A DNA stretch of 64,000 nt, from positions 186,001 through 250,000 of the forward strand of contig NW_024104292.1 of assembly GCF_003945595.2 (NCBI RefSeq), read 5' to 3'. Positions 44,237 through 57,300 of this stretch are shown one piece after another. Position 1 is the first letter of the stretch; each line of letters opens with the position of its first letter. The position numbers and the translations under genes were made by a program. The stretch is from Pipra filicauda (lineage: Eukaryota; Chordata; Aves; Passeriformes; Pipridae). The notes beneath the pieces are model-generated. The model made no database searches, was not told where the DNA came from, and worked only from the letters and a program-made list of their open reading frames with translations.

Positions 44237-46752
44237 CATGTTTTATGCAATGAAAGGTTTTATTAGGCAGAAGTACACAGCCCTGATGCCCAGAGAAAAG
44301 CAGCTGTAATTCTGGCTGATGAGCCTGGCTGACTGCACTGCTGTGTCAGAGCTGGTGCCTGTACAAGGAGCCTGAGAGCGTGCTGGGCTGGGCATGTGGG
44401 CAGACAAACCCAACATCCCCATCAGTAGTGCAGATCTGGATCTGTTTATTCTTTTGATGAAGCCGTGCCCCAAACTTTCCATCCTTTCTTCAGTTCTCTA
44501 TCCAGACAAATATCTGGGCCCTATGAAAACACATTAAGCAACATGAGATGGTCAAACACAAAAGTAATGGGGAACACAGAAGCACTTAACTAGCTAAATG
44601 GAGAATATTGTAGTTAAGATCCAGATTTTATGTTGATATTTATGTAAAATACTGTAATTATGCTGTGACGATTAAAATACAAGCCTTTGACAAAGAACGA
44701 AAGCAAAACATCTTGTCTCTAAACTGAGGCTGTAGAAATAATTCTTAAAATGGCGAATAATAAATGCATTTTATAAAGAAAGAATATAATCAGTTAGCTA
44801 AAATAATGAGCTGTTTTGAGAAATTATCAATGGACAAAGCAATACCAAGGGAATAAGAGGCATTAATTAAGGGAGGAATGAATGTCATGCATGACAGCAG
44901 AGGGGGTTTCTGCTTATCCTTCTCTCAGTTTGTATCCATGAATTGCACCTCAGTTTGTCTGTGGACATTAATTTTGTTTCTGCTTTCACATAATGAAGGA
45001 CAAGGATAAGTTAAAGAGAACAGACGATATTGGAAAAAAATACAGGAAATACAGATATTTTAGTAAAATGCAGTTTCTTATACATGATAGATACATGGAC
45101 AGAGAAGCATAGCAAGGAGAAGGAGTAGGTCTCAGTAAGTATCTGACATTAGAGGTAGGAAATCTGATAAAGATAGGAAATTATAGACGCTTTTAAAACA
45201 TGGCTGAACTATCTGCTGAATGCTGGTTATTAGACATATACTAAATTTCCTTGTATTCAATCTAAAGTAATGCAAGGAAGATTTGAGCTTGATACTACAT
45301 CAGTTTTAGGAGAGATGGATTGCTCTTCTGGTTCTGCCAACCTTCTCTGGACTTTGCCTCTCCTTTTAGTTTCCTTTCTACAGATTCTTCCCATGGTCCC
45401 TTTTTCTGTTTAGACTAGAGATGCTTGCACTTATTTTATGTTCTTCTTTTCCTTCTGGTTTTCTCCTGTCTATTGTGGAGAGTAAGAGGAGGATGCCTGT
45501 CCCCTCCTCGCTCACGGTGCATGTGGGAGGAGGCGTTTCCAAGAAGCCTCTGAGAGCAAGATAGTAGGTGTACGGTCCTATGGAGGTGGGATTATGGCTG
45601 GGGAGGCATTAGATGGTTACAAAGGGGCTGGGGTAGAAAGAAGATAAGAAGCAGAAAGAATCTTATGCTTTCCAGCACATGTCAGTGACTACATAGGAGT
45701 GAGGGGTATTGAGGGTCCCCCATTCTCTTTTTCTGCACACGGATTTCTCAGTGCACCTCTGCCCTACAGTCTCATTTCTTCCCTTCCCACTGCCTCCCAC
45801 CCTGGCTCCTGTTGACCTGAATGATTGAAAGATTGGGTTTGATTTTCTTAAAAAGCATAGTTGGCCAACCTTCGCCTTATTGTCTAATTATAGCCGTGAA
45901 TGATTAGAGTTTACTGCAAGGATGACTGATGTCATGCCCTGGAGTCTATTACATAGAGGTAAGATTTGCACGTGCAGATCTTTCCTGTTTTTATTATCTG
46001 TGTATGTGTAAATGTTGGTCCTGTCTGAAATTTGTCTCCCACTGGTAGTGATGTAAGTAAGAGTGGTTGTGGAATCTGCTTCATGTCCTGATTCAAAGTC
46101 AGATGTACTTTCCTTGTGCCAGATCCCTGTGATCTTCTTGAATTAGCTGGTATGCAACCTCCACTTGCTTATCAGTACTACACAACTGATCTGCTGTCAA
46201 CCTTGATTTTCTCATTCCAAAGCACTTGCATTACTTAAGTTAATGCAGTGATATATTACAGGGGATAAGCTGTGTACATAAGCTGTGTATATAAAATGTG
46301 TACATGGCTAGAAGCAGGTCAACAAGATCAGAAGAAAATGGAAGCACCAAAAGATTCGTCTCATAACTTTTCTTTCCTTTAAAGTGTTTATCATTTGCTT
46401 TTCTCCATTGCACCATATTTTACCATTCTTTGCAAAGCAGTTACTTAGCATTTTCTTGTACGTACAAGTATGCAGAGTTCGTTTTGCTTGGCAATTAATG
46501 TTTTGAGTTTGTGCTGTCAGTTTACATTATGTCTGTCTACACCAACTAATGGCTCATAGTTTCCAGCACTTCACTGACTACTCTCAGTACTCTCTTTTTC
46601 CCAGGTTAGCCAAGGATTTGCCTGTTTCTATGCCTTCTGTGCACTTGAAGCTCTGAAGTATAGTTTTGAAAATTGAAGATTGTTTTCATTTCAGGGACTG
46701 AGATAAAAGACAGGGAAAATAATCCAAAACTTACCAAAATATGCATGAAATC
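44237..46752. other. Intergenic, nothing recognised
   Basis: Unique-looking AT-rich DNA. The moderately GC-rich part at 44260-44480 has short frames on the minus strand but no family resemblance. Confidence 0.65.
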
Positions 46753-46825
46753 TAGAATCACAGAATCTCCTGAGTTGGAAGGGACCCACAAGGATCATCG
46801 TGTCCAACGCCAGACTCTGGTCCAG
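46753..46825 (-). mobile_element. CR1 3'-end stub
   Basis: TAGAATCACAGAATCTCCTG, then GAGTTGGAAGGGACCCACAA and TCGTGTCCAACGCC, an older CR1 subfamily-like end. Confidence 0.8.
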
Positions 46826-49279
46826 AAGCTTATGTGAAAAACAACTCTTAATTAACTCAGCCCTATTTTTCTTGCCCCAAATATTCTATTTCTCCTTCTA
46901 GGAAGGGTCCATTGAGAGGAGTCATCATAAGGTTTTTGCATTACTTATGTCCCACTTGAGTCTTCAAAACTGACCTTTCCTACAGAGGCTAATTTTATCC
47001 GGTGAGAGTAATTGTCTTGTCTCGCTATGTAACCATAGTGAGGCTCAGACAGCCAGGTCCTTGTAACAATATTTAGAAGCTCCTTCATATCTAACAAAAG
47101 ATTTTGCTCTCCACATTTTTCTGGGTTGTTGTGCCCCTCTTTCTTTAGCTGTACGCTGCTGAATAAGTTGCCTTAGACATTTCAATGCCTCAGATGCTTC
47201 GTACACCTGGCAGTTTTAATGGTTGGCTTTTGAAGATGGTGACCTCCTAAGCTTTGTCCAGGTGTTGTGTCTTGCCTGGTAAGCATTACTGTTCTGGCCT
47301 CCTAGTCATTTGCTGATTAGTTTTGGCAAAGCAAGATTCATGCTTCTTTGTCCTTTTCATTTCAATAGTTCTCTGAAATTTTCTAATTCACGTTCGATAC
47401 AAAGCATATTGTGTAATTGTTTTTAATCATATTAATGTGTATGGAATTTACAGCAGTTTCTATTGTAGGACTTTGAGTCATGCATGCGTTTTCCAGTATT
47501 TAGTTTATCATTCCTTTTTTGTTTCCTGCTTTTCTTGAACTTGAAATCTGATCTTAAATCTTCAAAAATCTTTTCATCTCCAAGATAACAGATTTCGCAA
47601 TTAGTCATTAAATTACCAGCGCAATGCATTTACTGAAACTGTCTAGAAATGGTGTTTTGCTGTTTGAGTGTTTTCCCTGTAGGTATCTGAAAGGTTATCA
47701 TATTCTGATCTCATTTATACCTGTTTAAATACAGAAAGACTATGCTAAGGCAGAGGAGACACCTTCCTGTTTGATTCCTGTGTTTAGGATAAAAATCTTG
47801 ACCCACCTTGTTTTAACTTTAGTCTTCATTTCTTGGAGTGGAAGAAGTCACTTCCCTGTGCAGTGGATTAATAACTCATGCATCCCAAAACAGAAAATTC
47901 ATTTGAACAAAAGCAGTCCTGTCTCTTTTTATTATGTTTTTTTGGAGATGATAATTTGTCTCCAATTTATTTCTTTCTCATAATGCATCTCTGTCAGGGG
48001 AGCCATAATAGCAGGAATTTTCTTATTGTAAAATAGCATGATTAGATGCTGATATTTACTAAGTTCTTTGTTTGCATGCTAACAAAAAGTTGACTTCCAC
48101 TACAAACCTGCATACCTTGAACTTTGTGTGGAAAACAATGTTTGTTTTCTTGGAAAGTACATTGGCATTAAAAGCTATTTTAGAACTAAGTTCTTTCTGA
48201 CACTCCCTATCAGAAAGTGCAGAAGAATATTCTGATCAGTGCCTTATCACTTTGTTATCTTAAGACTTCAGGTTTCATGGAACTATAGTCCTTAAAGTGT
48301 TTCTAGAAGTCTGTGTCTATCTTTTATCTGGAAAAACACTTCAAAAACTGTTGTGATAATAGCATTTCAGGCTAGGCTGGTAGGCTAAAGAATCAGTTTT
48401 GAACAATGCACAGAACAGAATTAAAAAGTACATGTGTGTATGGAAATGAAGCAAAATGCCTATTCATAGATGTTCACAAACCATGTAGAGATGATTATGT
48501 TAAGGTGATGAATTGTGGAATGGGATGGAGACAGATTTCTCTCATTGACTGCTATGATGACAGCATATTTATGTCAAACCATGCTTATAGCAGGTCAAAT
48601 CAGAAGTCTTGCGTGTAGGTCTTTACTGTTTCACTCTGTATCACTTAAAGCTTCTATTTCTTCCAGTATTGTACTTCTGCTTCATCCAGGCCTCTCATCT
48701 TTTTACAGCAACAGTCCTTTATGGTTTGCCAGTGGCATCAGCTTTGACATGTCGTTTGTCCTCATCTCCTAAAAATCACCTTTGCCTGTCCCTACACTCT
48801 TTCTATCCATGTGGCCTCTGCCTGTTTTTCATAGATGTCCTTCCACAATTATGGGCTGAGGACAAGGATGTGGATAGGTCTTGACTAGTAAAATAATTTT
48901 ATTTTTTATTTTAATTCATGCTTCATTATGTCACTAAGATCATGTATTATCTGAAGCAGAAGTAGTCATCATTTAATTTCAAGTTTGCTTTTCCTTTTGT
49001 CAGCCTTATGCTTCCTTGTCTGTTAGTCTGTACTTTTTAGTGGGCCAGACTTCTGGAAGCAGCCCCTGTATAACGTAGAGCTCCCAGTTCAGCAAAGTAC
49101 TTGACCATATGACTAACTTAAAGCATCTATTCAGGACATATGCTTATGTGCGTTGATGCTTGCTTTGCCAAGCAATTTCTGTGTCTTGCTGGGTAAAATT
49201 AGAACAATAATATGCAAAGAATTTGACTATTAGACAGTCATTAATGTACCAATATGGAGTATTTTCTTTTCCAAATGAG
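46826..49279. other. Intergenic, nothing recognised
   Basis: AT-rich unique-looking sequence without repeat or coding evidence. Confidence 0.65.
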
Positions 49280-49305
49280 CTATGATTCTATGATTCTATG
49301 ATTCT
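49280..49305 (+). repeat. CTATGATT octamer repeat (CR1 tail motif)
   Basis: Three perfect CTATGATT units plus CT. This is the terminal repeat of CR1 elements, but the adjacent sequence has no CR1 body. Confidence 0.85.
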
Positions 49306-52300
49306 TGGGACCATTCCTCTATCTCAGACTACATGTTTCAGTGCTCTGCGGAGGAACACAGATATTTTTGTCCATCATTGATCTTTGCTTCAACAACCAA
49401 TGCTCTAAGTGAATGGCATATGCAAAATGCTCATCCTAAGATTATGTTCCCCAGTGCATGGGAAAGAAATCAATAGAAGGAAAGTAGTGCAGTGTCATTG
49501 AGAATATTATCGTCCCCAAAATAACAAATGGAAACAGGAATCCCCTGGGCATGCAAACTAAGGCAAGCAAGTGCAAACCTCAAATGCAGGAGAAAAAAAA
49601 GAAGTAATTTTATAATTATTACAGACGCTGAATCCCAGCAGCTACTTTTCTGTGGTGGTGGTTGCCTAGAGCAATATGTGGTGGTGTGATAGGAATGGTG
49701 GCAGTACTTGGTAGCGTGTTTATGGAAGGCAATGCAATGACTCTCTTGGTGTTATGAGTGCCTGCAGACCCTAAAGGGAATCTGTGGACAAGAAATAAAT
49801 TATGGGATTTCTGTATTTTATTACCTAGGAAGCATCACTTTTCCCTATAGTTCTTTAAATTATATTCTTGTAGAAAATGTGGGTAAATTATGTACAAAAG
49901 GTCTGGCGATAGAGGTAACTAAGCAGCTTTCAGTCACAGAAATAATGAAGAAGATGTTCAAGAAGAGTTTAAATTGTATAATTCAGCAAAGGTGCAGAAT
50001 TAGGCATTAAAACTAGGAAAAAGTAATTTTTAAATTCTCTGATACAAGAGTGCTAATTCCAAGAGATCTTCTAAGGTGACATTCAACCTTCCCCATACTG
50101 TGTTCAGATTTAGGAGTGCTGGGGAGGTCTGTACCAGAGATTGGTGTGGTGATTCACTGAAGCTGGAAAAGTGTATACTTTTATTTAGGAGACACAGAGC
50201 ACACTTCTGCTATGATGTCCCTCCAAAACATTGACCCAACACAGACCTTCCCCAAGACATGACGGTTTGGCTTTCTGGATTGGATCAGAATAAAATTTGA
50301 AAGGTCTGAAAAACTGAGTATGCTAACGAATTGGGGCCAAGGTAAGCCAGCCAATCTGCGACCCTGATTGACTTAGTTCGACTCTAGGCATCTGAAAATT
50401 CCTTCCCAGTTGCTGCCAATTATGGTGAAGATTTCCTTCATGTAGAGCAAGCCCTCCAGAGAGTATCTTTTCTCTTCTTAGTGTTTAATATGTCTCCAGG
50501 AAGAGTAGGGAGCAGGGTTTTCCTTCCCTGGATATCGGTGATGGTTTGGTGCTGTGTTTCAGTGCAGGTATTTTGCTGTATGTCAAGAGCCTGGTTTTGC
50601 TACTTGTGCAATATTATGATTTGGGATCAGGAATTTTCTTTCAGCCCAGATTGGCAATGACTGGGTGGAGAAGAGTTGCTTTTCTTTGTCGTGTGAGGCA
50701 TTGTTCGCTTCATAGGGCTGGCCTGATTTTTATGTAACATACCCCTGCCTTGGGAGGGACACAGCATATTGATCCTGCCATTCATTTCTCCTGCTGCTTT
50801 ACTATGACCATTACAGTGGCAGCTTTTGATCTTCCACTAGGACTAAAATTTGGTAGAAGTGTCCTATAGCGTGGGGGCATGCAGCATCCGTGATTGATGG
50901 ATCGGTCTGGTCTGATTACACCGATATAAGAGCCACCACATAGAGCTGAGCTCTGTAACGGGCCACGTGGGTGATCTGTGCACACGCCACGTGAGAAACT
51001 TGGGCTGCTGCTACTTCTTCCTGAACATCTTCATAGCTTCTTCTTGCCCAGGAAGACAGCAACCTGTCTTGCTGTAGTACAAAGCTCACGTTGGAAACCT
51101 GAGTGAACAAAAAAAGGTTTCATAAGGAAGAGATTTTTCTGGAAGGTTTCTGACGGAGAAAGATGAAGGTAAAGCCCCAGAGTAGTGCCTTTACTGAAAA
51201 ACAATCTCAACTGCTGATAGTAGCTGTGTAAATCTACTTAAATGAGAAAACAGTGAAGCATCTTTATTTTCCTCTCTTTCATAACAACATTTAGGCACGA
51301 AAACCCATAATTTCCAAGTGAGTCACTGGAACAGAGCAGCTTTAAAGGAACCACCATGAAGTTTGCAGCAGGTGAAAGGAGCCAAAAAATGAGATAAGGG
51401 TGAGGCATTTTGTGTTCATAACACAGTCAAGAACTTCTGTCAGCTCATGTACAGGTTGTATTCATGTAGGAGACCATAAAACATGGTGGGGTTTTATGGA
51501 CTGAATAAAACAGGAGCCCTCAGAACTACACATGGACTCTAAGTCTCTTATCTCATAACTTTATTTCCTTCAAAGGTATTTCTTTTTTAAAGCACATGAT
51601 TACAAACTGGCTTTTTCAAAATATACATTACTATTTTGCACAAATTTAAGAAAAAATATATTTATAATTTTTTGCAGTTTGGGTCACTAACTGAATGTGA
51701 ATAAGTGTGGCAATTCTTCTTTTTTGTATTTTTTGTATCAGAACTGTACATCTCCTTGAAACAAATTATCTAATTACGCCAATGAAGATTTATACCACAA
51801 TCTATAATAAATAAATAATAAATAAAGCCCTTTGCCATGTTTTAGCTTGCAGCTTAGACTTGGTAGCTTTACCTTGCCTTTTAGATCCTATAATCTCTAC
51901 AGCAGGACAAAATTTCTCAGCATACTTGGAATTGCCAGCCTGTATGTGACCAAATCCAAATCTCACTGAAATTAGTGAGAGCACTTTCAATAACTTCGAC
52001 ATGCTAAAGAAGAGGTCCTTTCAGCAAGCATATGATGCTCAAGCTGTTTAATCTTTTGTGTCTTTATAGAGATAAAGGCATGATCAGTAACAAGGGGTCT
52101 TACTCAGCCTCATGTTGGCACCAGCTACGTGAGTGCCTTGAGAAAGCCACAGTCTAAGTGCCTACCTGCCAAAAAGAGCAGGGGCTGTGGGAAGTGCTGC
52201 AAAGCCTCTAATGAAAGATGTTAACAGCATCGTCTGCCACTTGACTGCTATTGAAAGTTCAAGTCTACCCTTATGATGGTTAGTCTGATTGCTGTTTTTT

Positions 52301-54159
52301 GAAGCATTTCAAGTGAGCAGAATTAAAGAAGCCCTTTGAAAGGTCCAAACCAGAGCCTACGCACCACCAGAGAACTGCAACAATAATACATCTCATGGTC
52401 ACCAGAAAGGGGACCCTGCCTCTTTTCCTCTTCTCCCTTGCTCCTGGCATCTATGGCACCAACTGTGACCTTGCAAGGGGCCAAGTGAAACTCTTGACCA
52501 CCCCCAAAAATCCACTGGTTTTTGCTGGATTAGTCCTCTACTAGTTTACTGAGCTGGTTTAGCTCACAGAGGATTTGTACAGATGCTCGCAAAAAAGAGA
52601 CAGGACTGTGTGGTTGCTTGCATGAACCTGTGAGGCACATCAGTTTGCCTTCAGAGATATGAGAAAAGACTCCTTGAAGGCTTCTCTTTTTCCAGCTCTA
52701 TTGATTAGTTTGAGATAAGGTGATACCTCTCTCTACAAACTTGCCTGCTTTATCCTTAGACCATCACAACTCCAATATTACTACTCAATAACACATACAG
52801 TGATCCCTTCAATTAAGGGAAATCCCCAGGAGCCACCCTGAATGGAATAACCTCTGTGAAGCCTTTTGGAAAGGCTAGTTATTATGTGGAGTGGACAATA
52901 AAGGGAAATGAGGTTTACGTTTGCTTATCCAAAAGGCCAGAGAGAGTTCATAGATTATTCTTTGCACAGATAAGCTAGACCTAATGTAAACAGTCCTGAC
53001 TGGAAAGTATCTGCTGTTTGTTTTCCTAACTTTAACCATGTGGCTAGCAAAAGCAGAATAAATGAAATAAAAGACAGGCATTTTAATAATAAAGAACCCA
53101 GTCTTTGAAAACTCATGTTACTGCTCCCTGAAAAAAAAATGTTAAAATTGTCTTTTCTACTCAGTGCATGAAACACATATTGAATTGGCTGCAAACCTTT
53201 CTTGTCAGTGAAAACGGGTGAGATTTCAAATCTATCCCAGCAGATACTCTTCATTACACTAGAGCAGAGCAACCTGCTCATTTTAGTTAAAGGATTCCTC
53301 CTGTGCCCTTTATGTGTGTAATACTGAGATTATACTAGGTTTTCTGTGAAAGTAATGGATATTTGTCCAAGGAGGAGCTTGAGGATCAGAGGGGAAGGTT
53401 CTAATGTTTTGCAATTCTGCTACAGAAAATTCCAAAATCCTTGGTGAATATAAATTAGCATAACACGGCTCTTAAAAATCTCACCCACTACCCATCTGTA
53501 TCTTTAGATTCATAAATATTTGAGGAAAAAACCCTCTATCTTTTCTGCTAAAGCTGTTTACAGAGTATTTCAAATCAGCTTGTGATTGATTTGTTTGCTC
53601 TTCACTGTCTTTTTCAAATCTGACTAGACTTAAGAGTTTGTATCACCAAAGTCTCAACTCTCCATAGTCAGTTGTTCAACTCTGCCTGGGTATTTCAGAG
53701 CTAACAAAAGTGTAGGTTTTTACAATTAATCCTCTCTGATAAAACTTTCCACTAAAAAGGATAGAACTTTGATTTTTATTTTTTCATAAAAAATTGCAGC
53801 ATGTTGTAGAAGAGTTGAAAACACAGGGCTGGATGAGGGAAGGGAGGACTGGCATCAGAATGAAAATAGAAGACCTGGCTGTTGGAGCTGGTCTGATGCC
53901 ACTGTGTAGTACTGTTTGTGGTAGCTGCTGTTTCTATGGCAACAAGACAGCGTGATTTACTGCAATAACAGAGAAAGTAAATGCAAACCTTTTGTTTAAC
54001 TTTGATGCCACGAGCTATTTGTTAATATTGGGCAGGATGGAGGGAGAAGTCCTTTGGCTTCCAGTTAAGCACGTTGCTAACTTGTCGTAGCTATGAAGAG
54101 AAGTCAGTAAAGGGGATCAATGGTGTTCAGATCTCCCTTCTGTGCTCACAGAGCTTGTA
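49306..54159. other. Intergenic, no gene recognised
   Basis: 4.9 kb without recognisable repeats. A local CpG-bearing stretch with two GCCACGTG motifs lies at 50962-50993. Minus-strand frames at 50916-51110 and 51802-52002 have possible splice sites but no family match. Confidence 0.6.
50962..50993. promoter_or_regulatory. Tandem GCCACGTG E-boxes
   Basis: GCCACGTGGG at 50962 and GCCACGTGAG at 50986, 24 bp apart, in a small CpG-containing stretch. CACGTG is bound by USF, MYC/MAX and MITF/TFE-type bHLH factors. Regulatory role is inferred. Confidence 0.4.
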
Positions 54160-54310
54160 CACACACGCAGACATGGCGTGCAATTTCCCTGTGGTGCAGA
54201 GCGTAGCAGACTTCCCTATGCGGACTGCAATGCCCATCCATCCCTCGGCTCAGGAGAGCGGCGCAGCCGAGGTCACTGGGCAGTCAGTGGCGGTTGCTGG
54301 CTCAGGCTTC
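54160..54310. other. Small CpG-rich pocket
   Basis: Around ten CpGs in 150 bp, in a region otherwise nearly free of them. Open frames exist on the plus strand (54074-54346 and 54142-54342), with an AG|AGCTTG acceptor-like start, but no family was recognised. Confidence 0.45.
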
Positions 54311-57300
54311 ACACTGGGCTGGGTCTCCAGGTTGAAGGTTAGGTGAGTTACCAGAATAGGGTGGCTGGAGACTTAGTTTGCTTCTGGAATATGTCAGCAG
54401 GGGTGGGTATGGCACCAGCAGAGCTAAAGAGATGGGTTTATTTGAGTCCATGATGGCTGAAGGGACTTGTTGAAGTGTGATAGTGGTGTGACTGAGGCGG
54501 GGAGAAGTGCTACAGTTTGGGAGAGAAAGGAGATCCACCTTTATAATGAGGTCCCTCAAGGATCAGAGGGCTAAGTTGGAGCTTGTGTTGGTAAACAAAA
54601 ACAGCTTCTGGACACTGTGGTTGAGATCTGGTCCTCTGTACTGGGTTAGGATGAAGGTTTGGGACAAAGGGGCAAAAGAGCATGTTTGCTACCTAGTCCT
54701 AGAAGATGCACAAGGAAAAAGTAGAGGCTGTTAAGTAATTGTTCCGGGTTTGGAAGACCATTAAGACTGTAATGAAGACTGGAGTTAACACAGAGAGAAA
54801 AGTATAGGATCAGGGAGAGTGTGAGACTTCACGTTTAGTTTTGTTGTTGAACCATGCAACATCACAGAACTGGATGAAGGCTGGTTTCAGATGTGGAAGC
54901 CATCTTTTGTTTAGTTGTGAAGTAGGTGTGTCTGATTAGGATTAGCATACTGGGTACTGGGGCTGGGCAGCTTGACTGTACCATCAACCCATTTCATCTG
55001 AATTTTCCCTTTCTGTCTATCCCTTATGGATGTGCCAAGCCATAATCACAAAGGAGTGAGATCAGCCAGGACAATCCCAATGGGGAACTGAAGTCCACTG
55101 TTGTAGTACTGGCTGTACCACTGGCTGCAACTGGCTGCCAGTCTCTGTGGGTGCCACTCAGCACCAGAAACAGGCCATGAGCAATCACCTAGTTTCCAGC
55201 AGTGCATCCTCCCCTGAAGCTCTTACTTCTCTTGTTTTATGATAGTCCCCCATCTGGGAAAGATAATCCTGAGCCCTTCTTGCCATGGCCTTCTTGCCTG
55301 GTTTGAGTGCCAGGAGTGGGGAGGTTCTGGTGAGGCAGTGGCCGCCTTTACTCCCCCAGTGTTTTAATTCATCCCTCTCTGTTTGGTCCTGAGCAATCTC
55401 AAGGACAGGAAACTTAGCTAGATAAGCCTCCCATCTACTTCATTAGGACTCTTCATATGTTTTTATAAGTATATTAATATGCCAACTAGCACTGAGCAAC
55501 TTGAGCCATTACCATCAGGCCACATAGTTTTCTCAAGCAGGATGGTCCTATGACATCACCCTGATCCTTGACCATCTTAGGGAGAGCTCCTGGCCCTTGC
55601 CATGCAGGTCCACACAGTTAAGCAGAGGTACTGCTGCTCTGAAGCAGTGTTAGTAGAATCCAAGTCAGCCTTTACTGACTCTTGTGAAATATATCTGATG
55701 TCTTTTCCTGTGTAAATAACATGTATATCAGCAATAAATAGCATTGTTGAAATGACAGAAACCTTAGGGATAATTATAGGGAAGAACTTACCTGTTTACT
55801 ACCTTCCTTCTACCTTGCAATTATAGAAGAGTGTTTATTCTTTTTTTAATCTGCAGCAGTTCTTATTCCATAAGACTCTTTTGTGGTGTGTGCTGCTGGA
55901 GTGCATTTGTAAAACAAAATTAGCAAAGAGGACACAGATGTTGCTCTCCATTCTCTTTTTAGCCATACAAATTATAAACAATGTCCCTTTATATTAAGAT
56001 GCACTTTTCTGTCTCATATTGGTTTTAGAGCTGATTCTTTCAGTATGTTTTCTGTTTAGAGCAGCCTGTTCTTGTTTAAATGTCCCCACAACTGTACTCC
56101 ATGTGAAAACAATGTTGCTTTCACATTCAGTGCACAAATCTCAAATTCATATGTATATGAACCAGTGCAAGGATAGAGAATTAATAACATCGTAGAGGGC
56201 CACAGAAAATGAACAGCACTTTTCTCACTAAAGTCTACACTGAGTCATCAAATGTACTATGACTTGTCTATGAAGAGGTAACAGGTAACATTCCCTAGAG
56301 CAAAAATGCCTTCATCATTGTGACCTTGTTAGATGCACATTAATAGAGAGTCTTAGAGCTGATGGTGGTGGAAGTTGAGTTGTTTTTCTCTAAGACTTTT
56401 CTGCAATGAATTCTCTCCTACTGGAATACATGGTATTCAAAAGCCTTAGTTCAGATTTCATACCACAGAGATTTTAAACTTTTTTTCTACCCAAGATCAA
56501 AAGCAATTATCTGCATTTCTGGTATTGTTTTCTTTTATAACCCAGGTGTGCGGGCATTCTGACTTGTGTCAAATTTTGATTTAGTTGACTCTGGTAGAGA
56601 ACTACAAATAAGAAGATGTATTTGAGTGCTTTCTCCTGCCCTCCCCCCTCAAAATCAATAACTAGTTCACATTGGTTTTAATTTAATACATGCTCCCATC
56701 AAACATATATTTTAAAGACAAACTGTGTTAAGTTCACTACTCACAGCTTCTGAGTAGACAGCAACAGATAACAACACAAAAGTGCGTGTGGGAGGGAAGG
56801 GGTGCTATAATTGCCCAAAACTGGAAGAAGTTTGTCATAAAACTGTGAACAGCTGTTGTTCAGACTCATTCTGAGCAGAAGAATGCACCTCCTGATGTTT
56901 CTGTTCATTCGAGACATTTCTGTGCCACATGGTGCCCATCACACTGAATGCTTTCCCTATGGGCTGAGTAGCTAATAAGACAGAGCAAGCTTTATGTTGA
57001 ACAGTGAGATATCTTGAGTCAGCATGTCATATGCAATAAAAAACTATGGACTTGAGTGGTGAAAATGAATTTAGGATACTACAGATTCCCGATAAAATTT
57101 TCTCCAGCAGTGAGCATCATACAAAAAAAATTAAATTGTCCTGCTTGATAGGTTTTGTTTGTTTGTTTGTTTTGTTTTGTTTTAATATGGGGAACAGGAT
57201 ATTCTTTGAGGCTTTGACATGTTATACAGTAGGACTTGAACTGGATTTTTTAGATTTTTGGGGGGGGACTAAATTGCAGTTTGTGTTTTTAGTGGTGACT

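Noticed and set aside
50916..51110. Minus-strand frame with an acceptor-like TTCACTCAG
   Set aside because: No convincing donor and no family match; kept only as context for the E-box pair.
51802..52002. Minus-strand frame ending at a GTAAAG donor
   Set aside because: Alternative frames are partly open too, no partner exon in phase, no recognised family.
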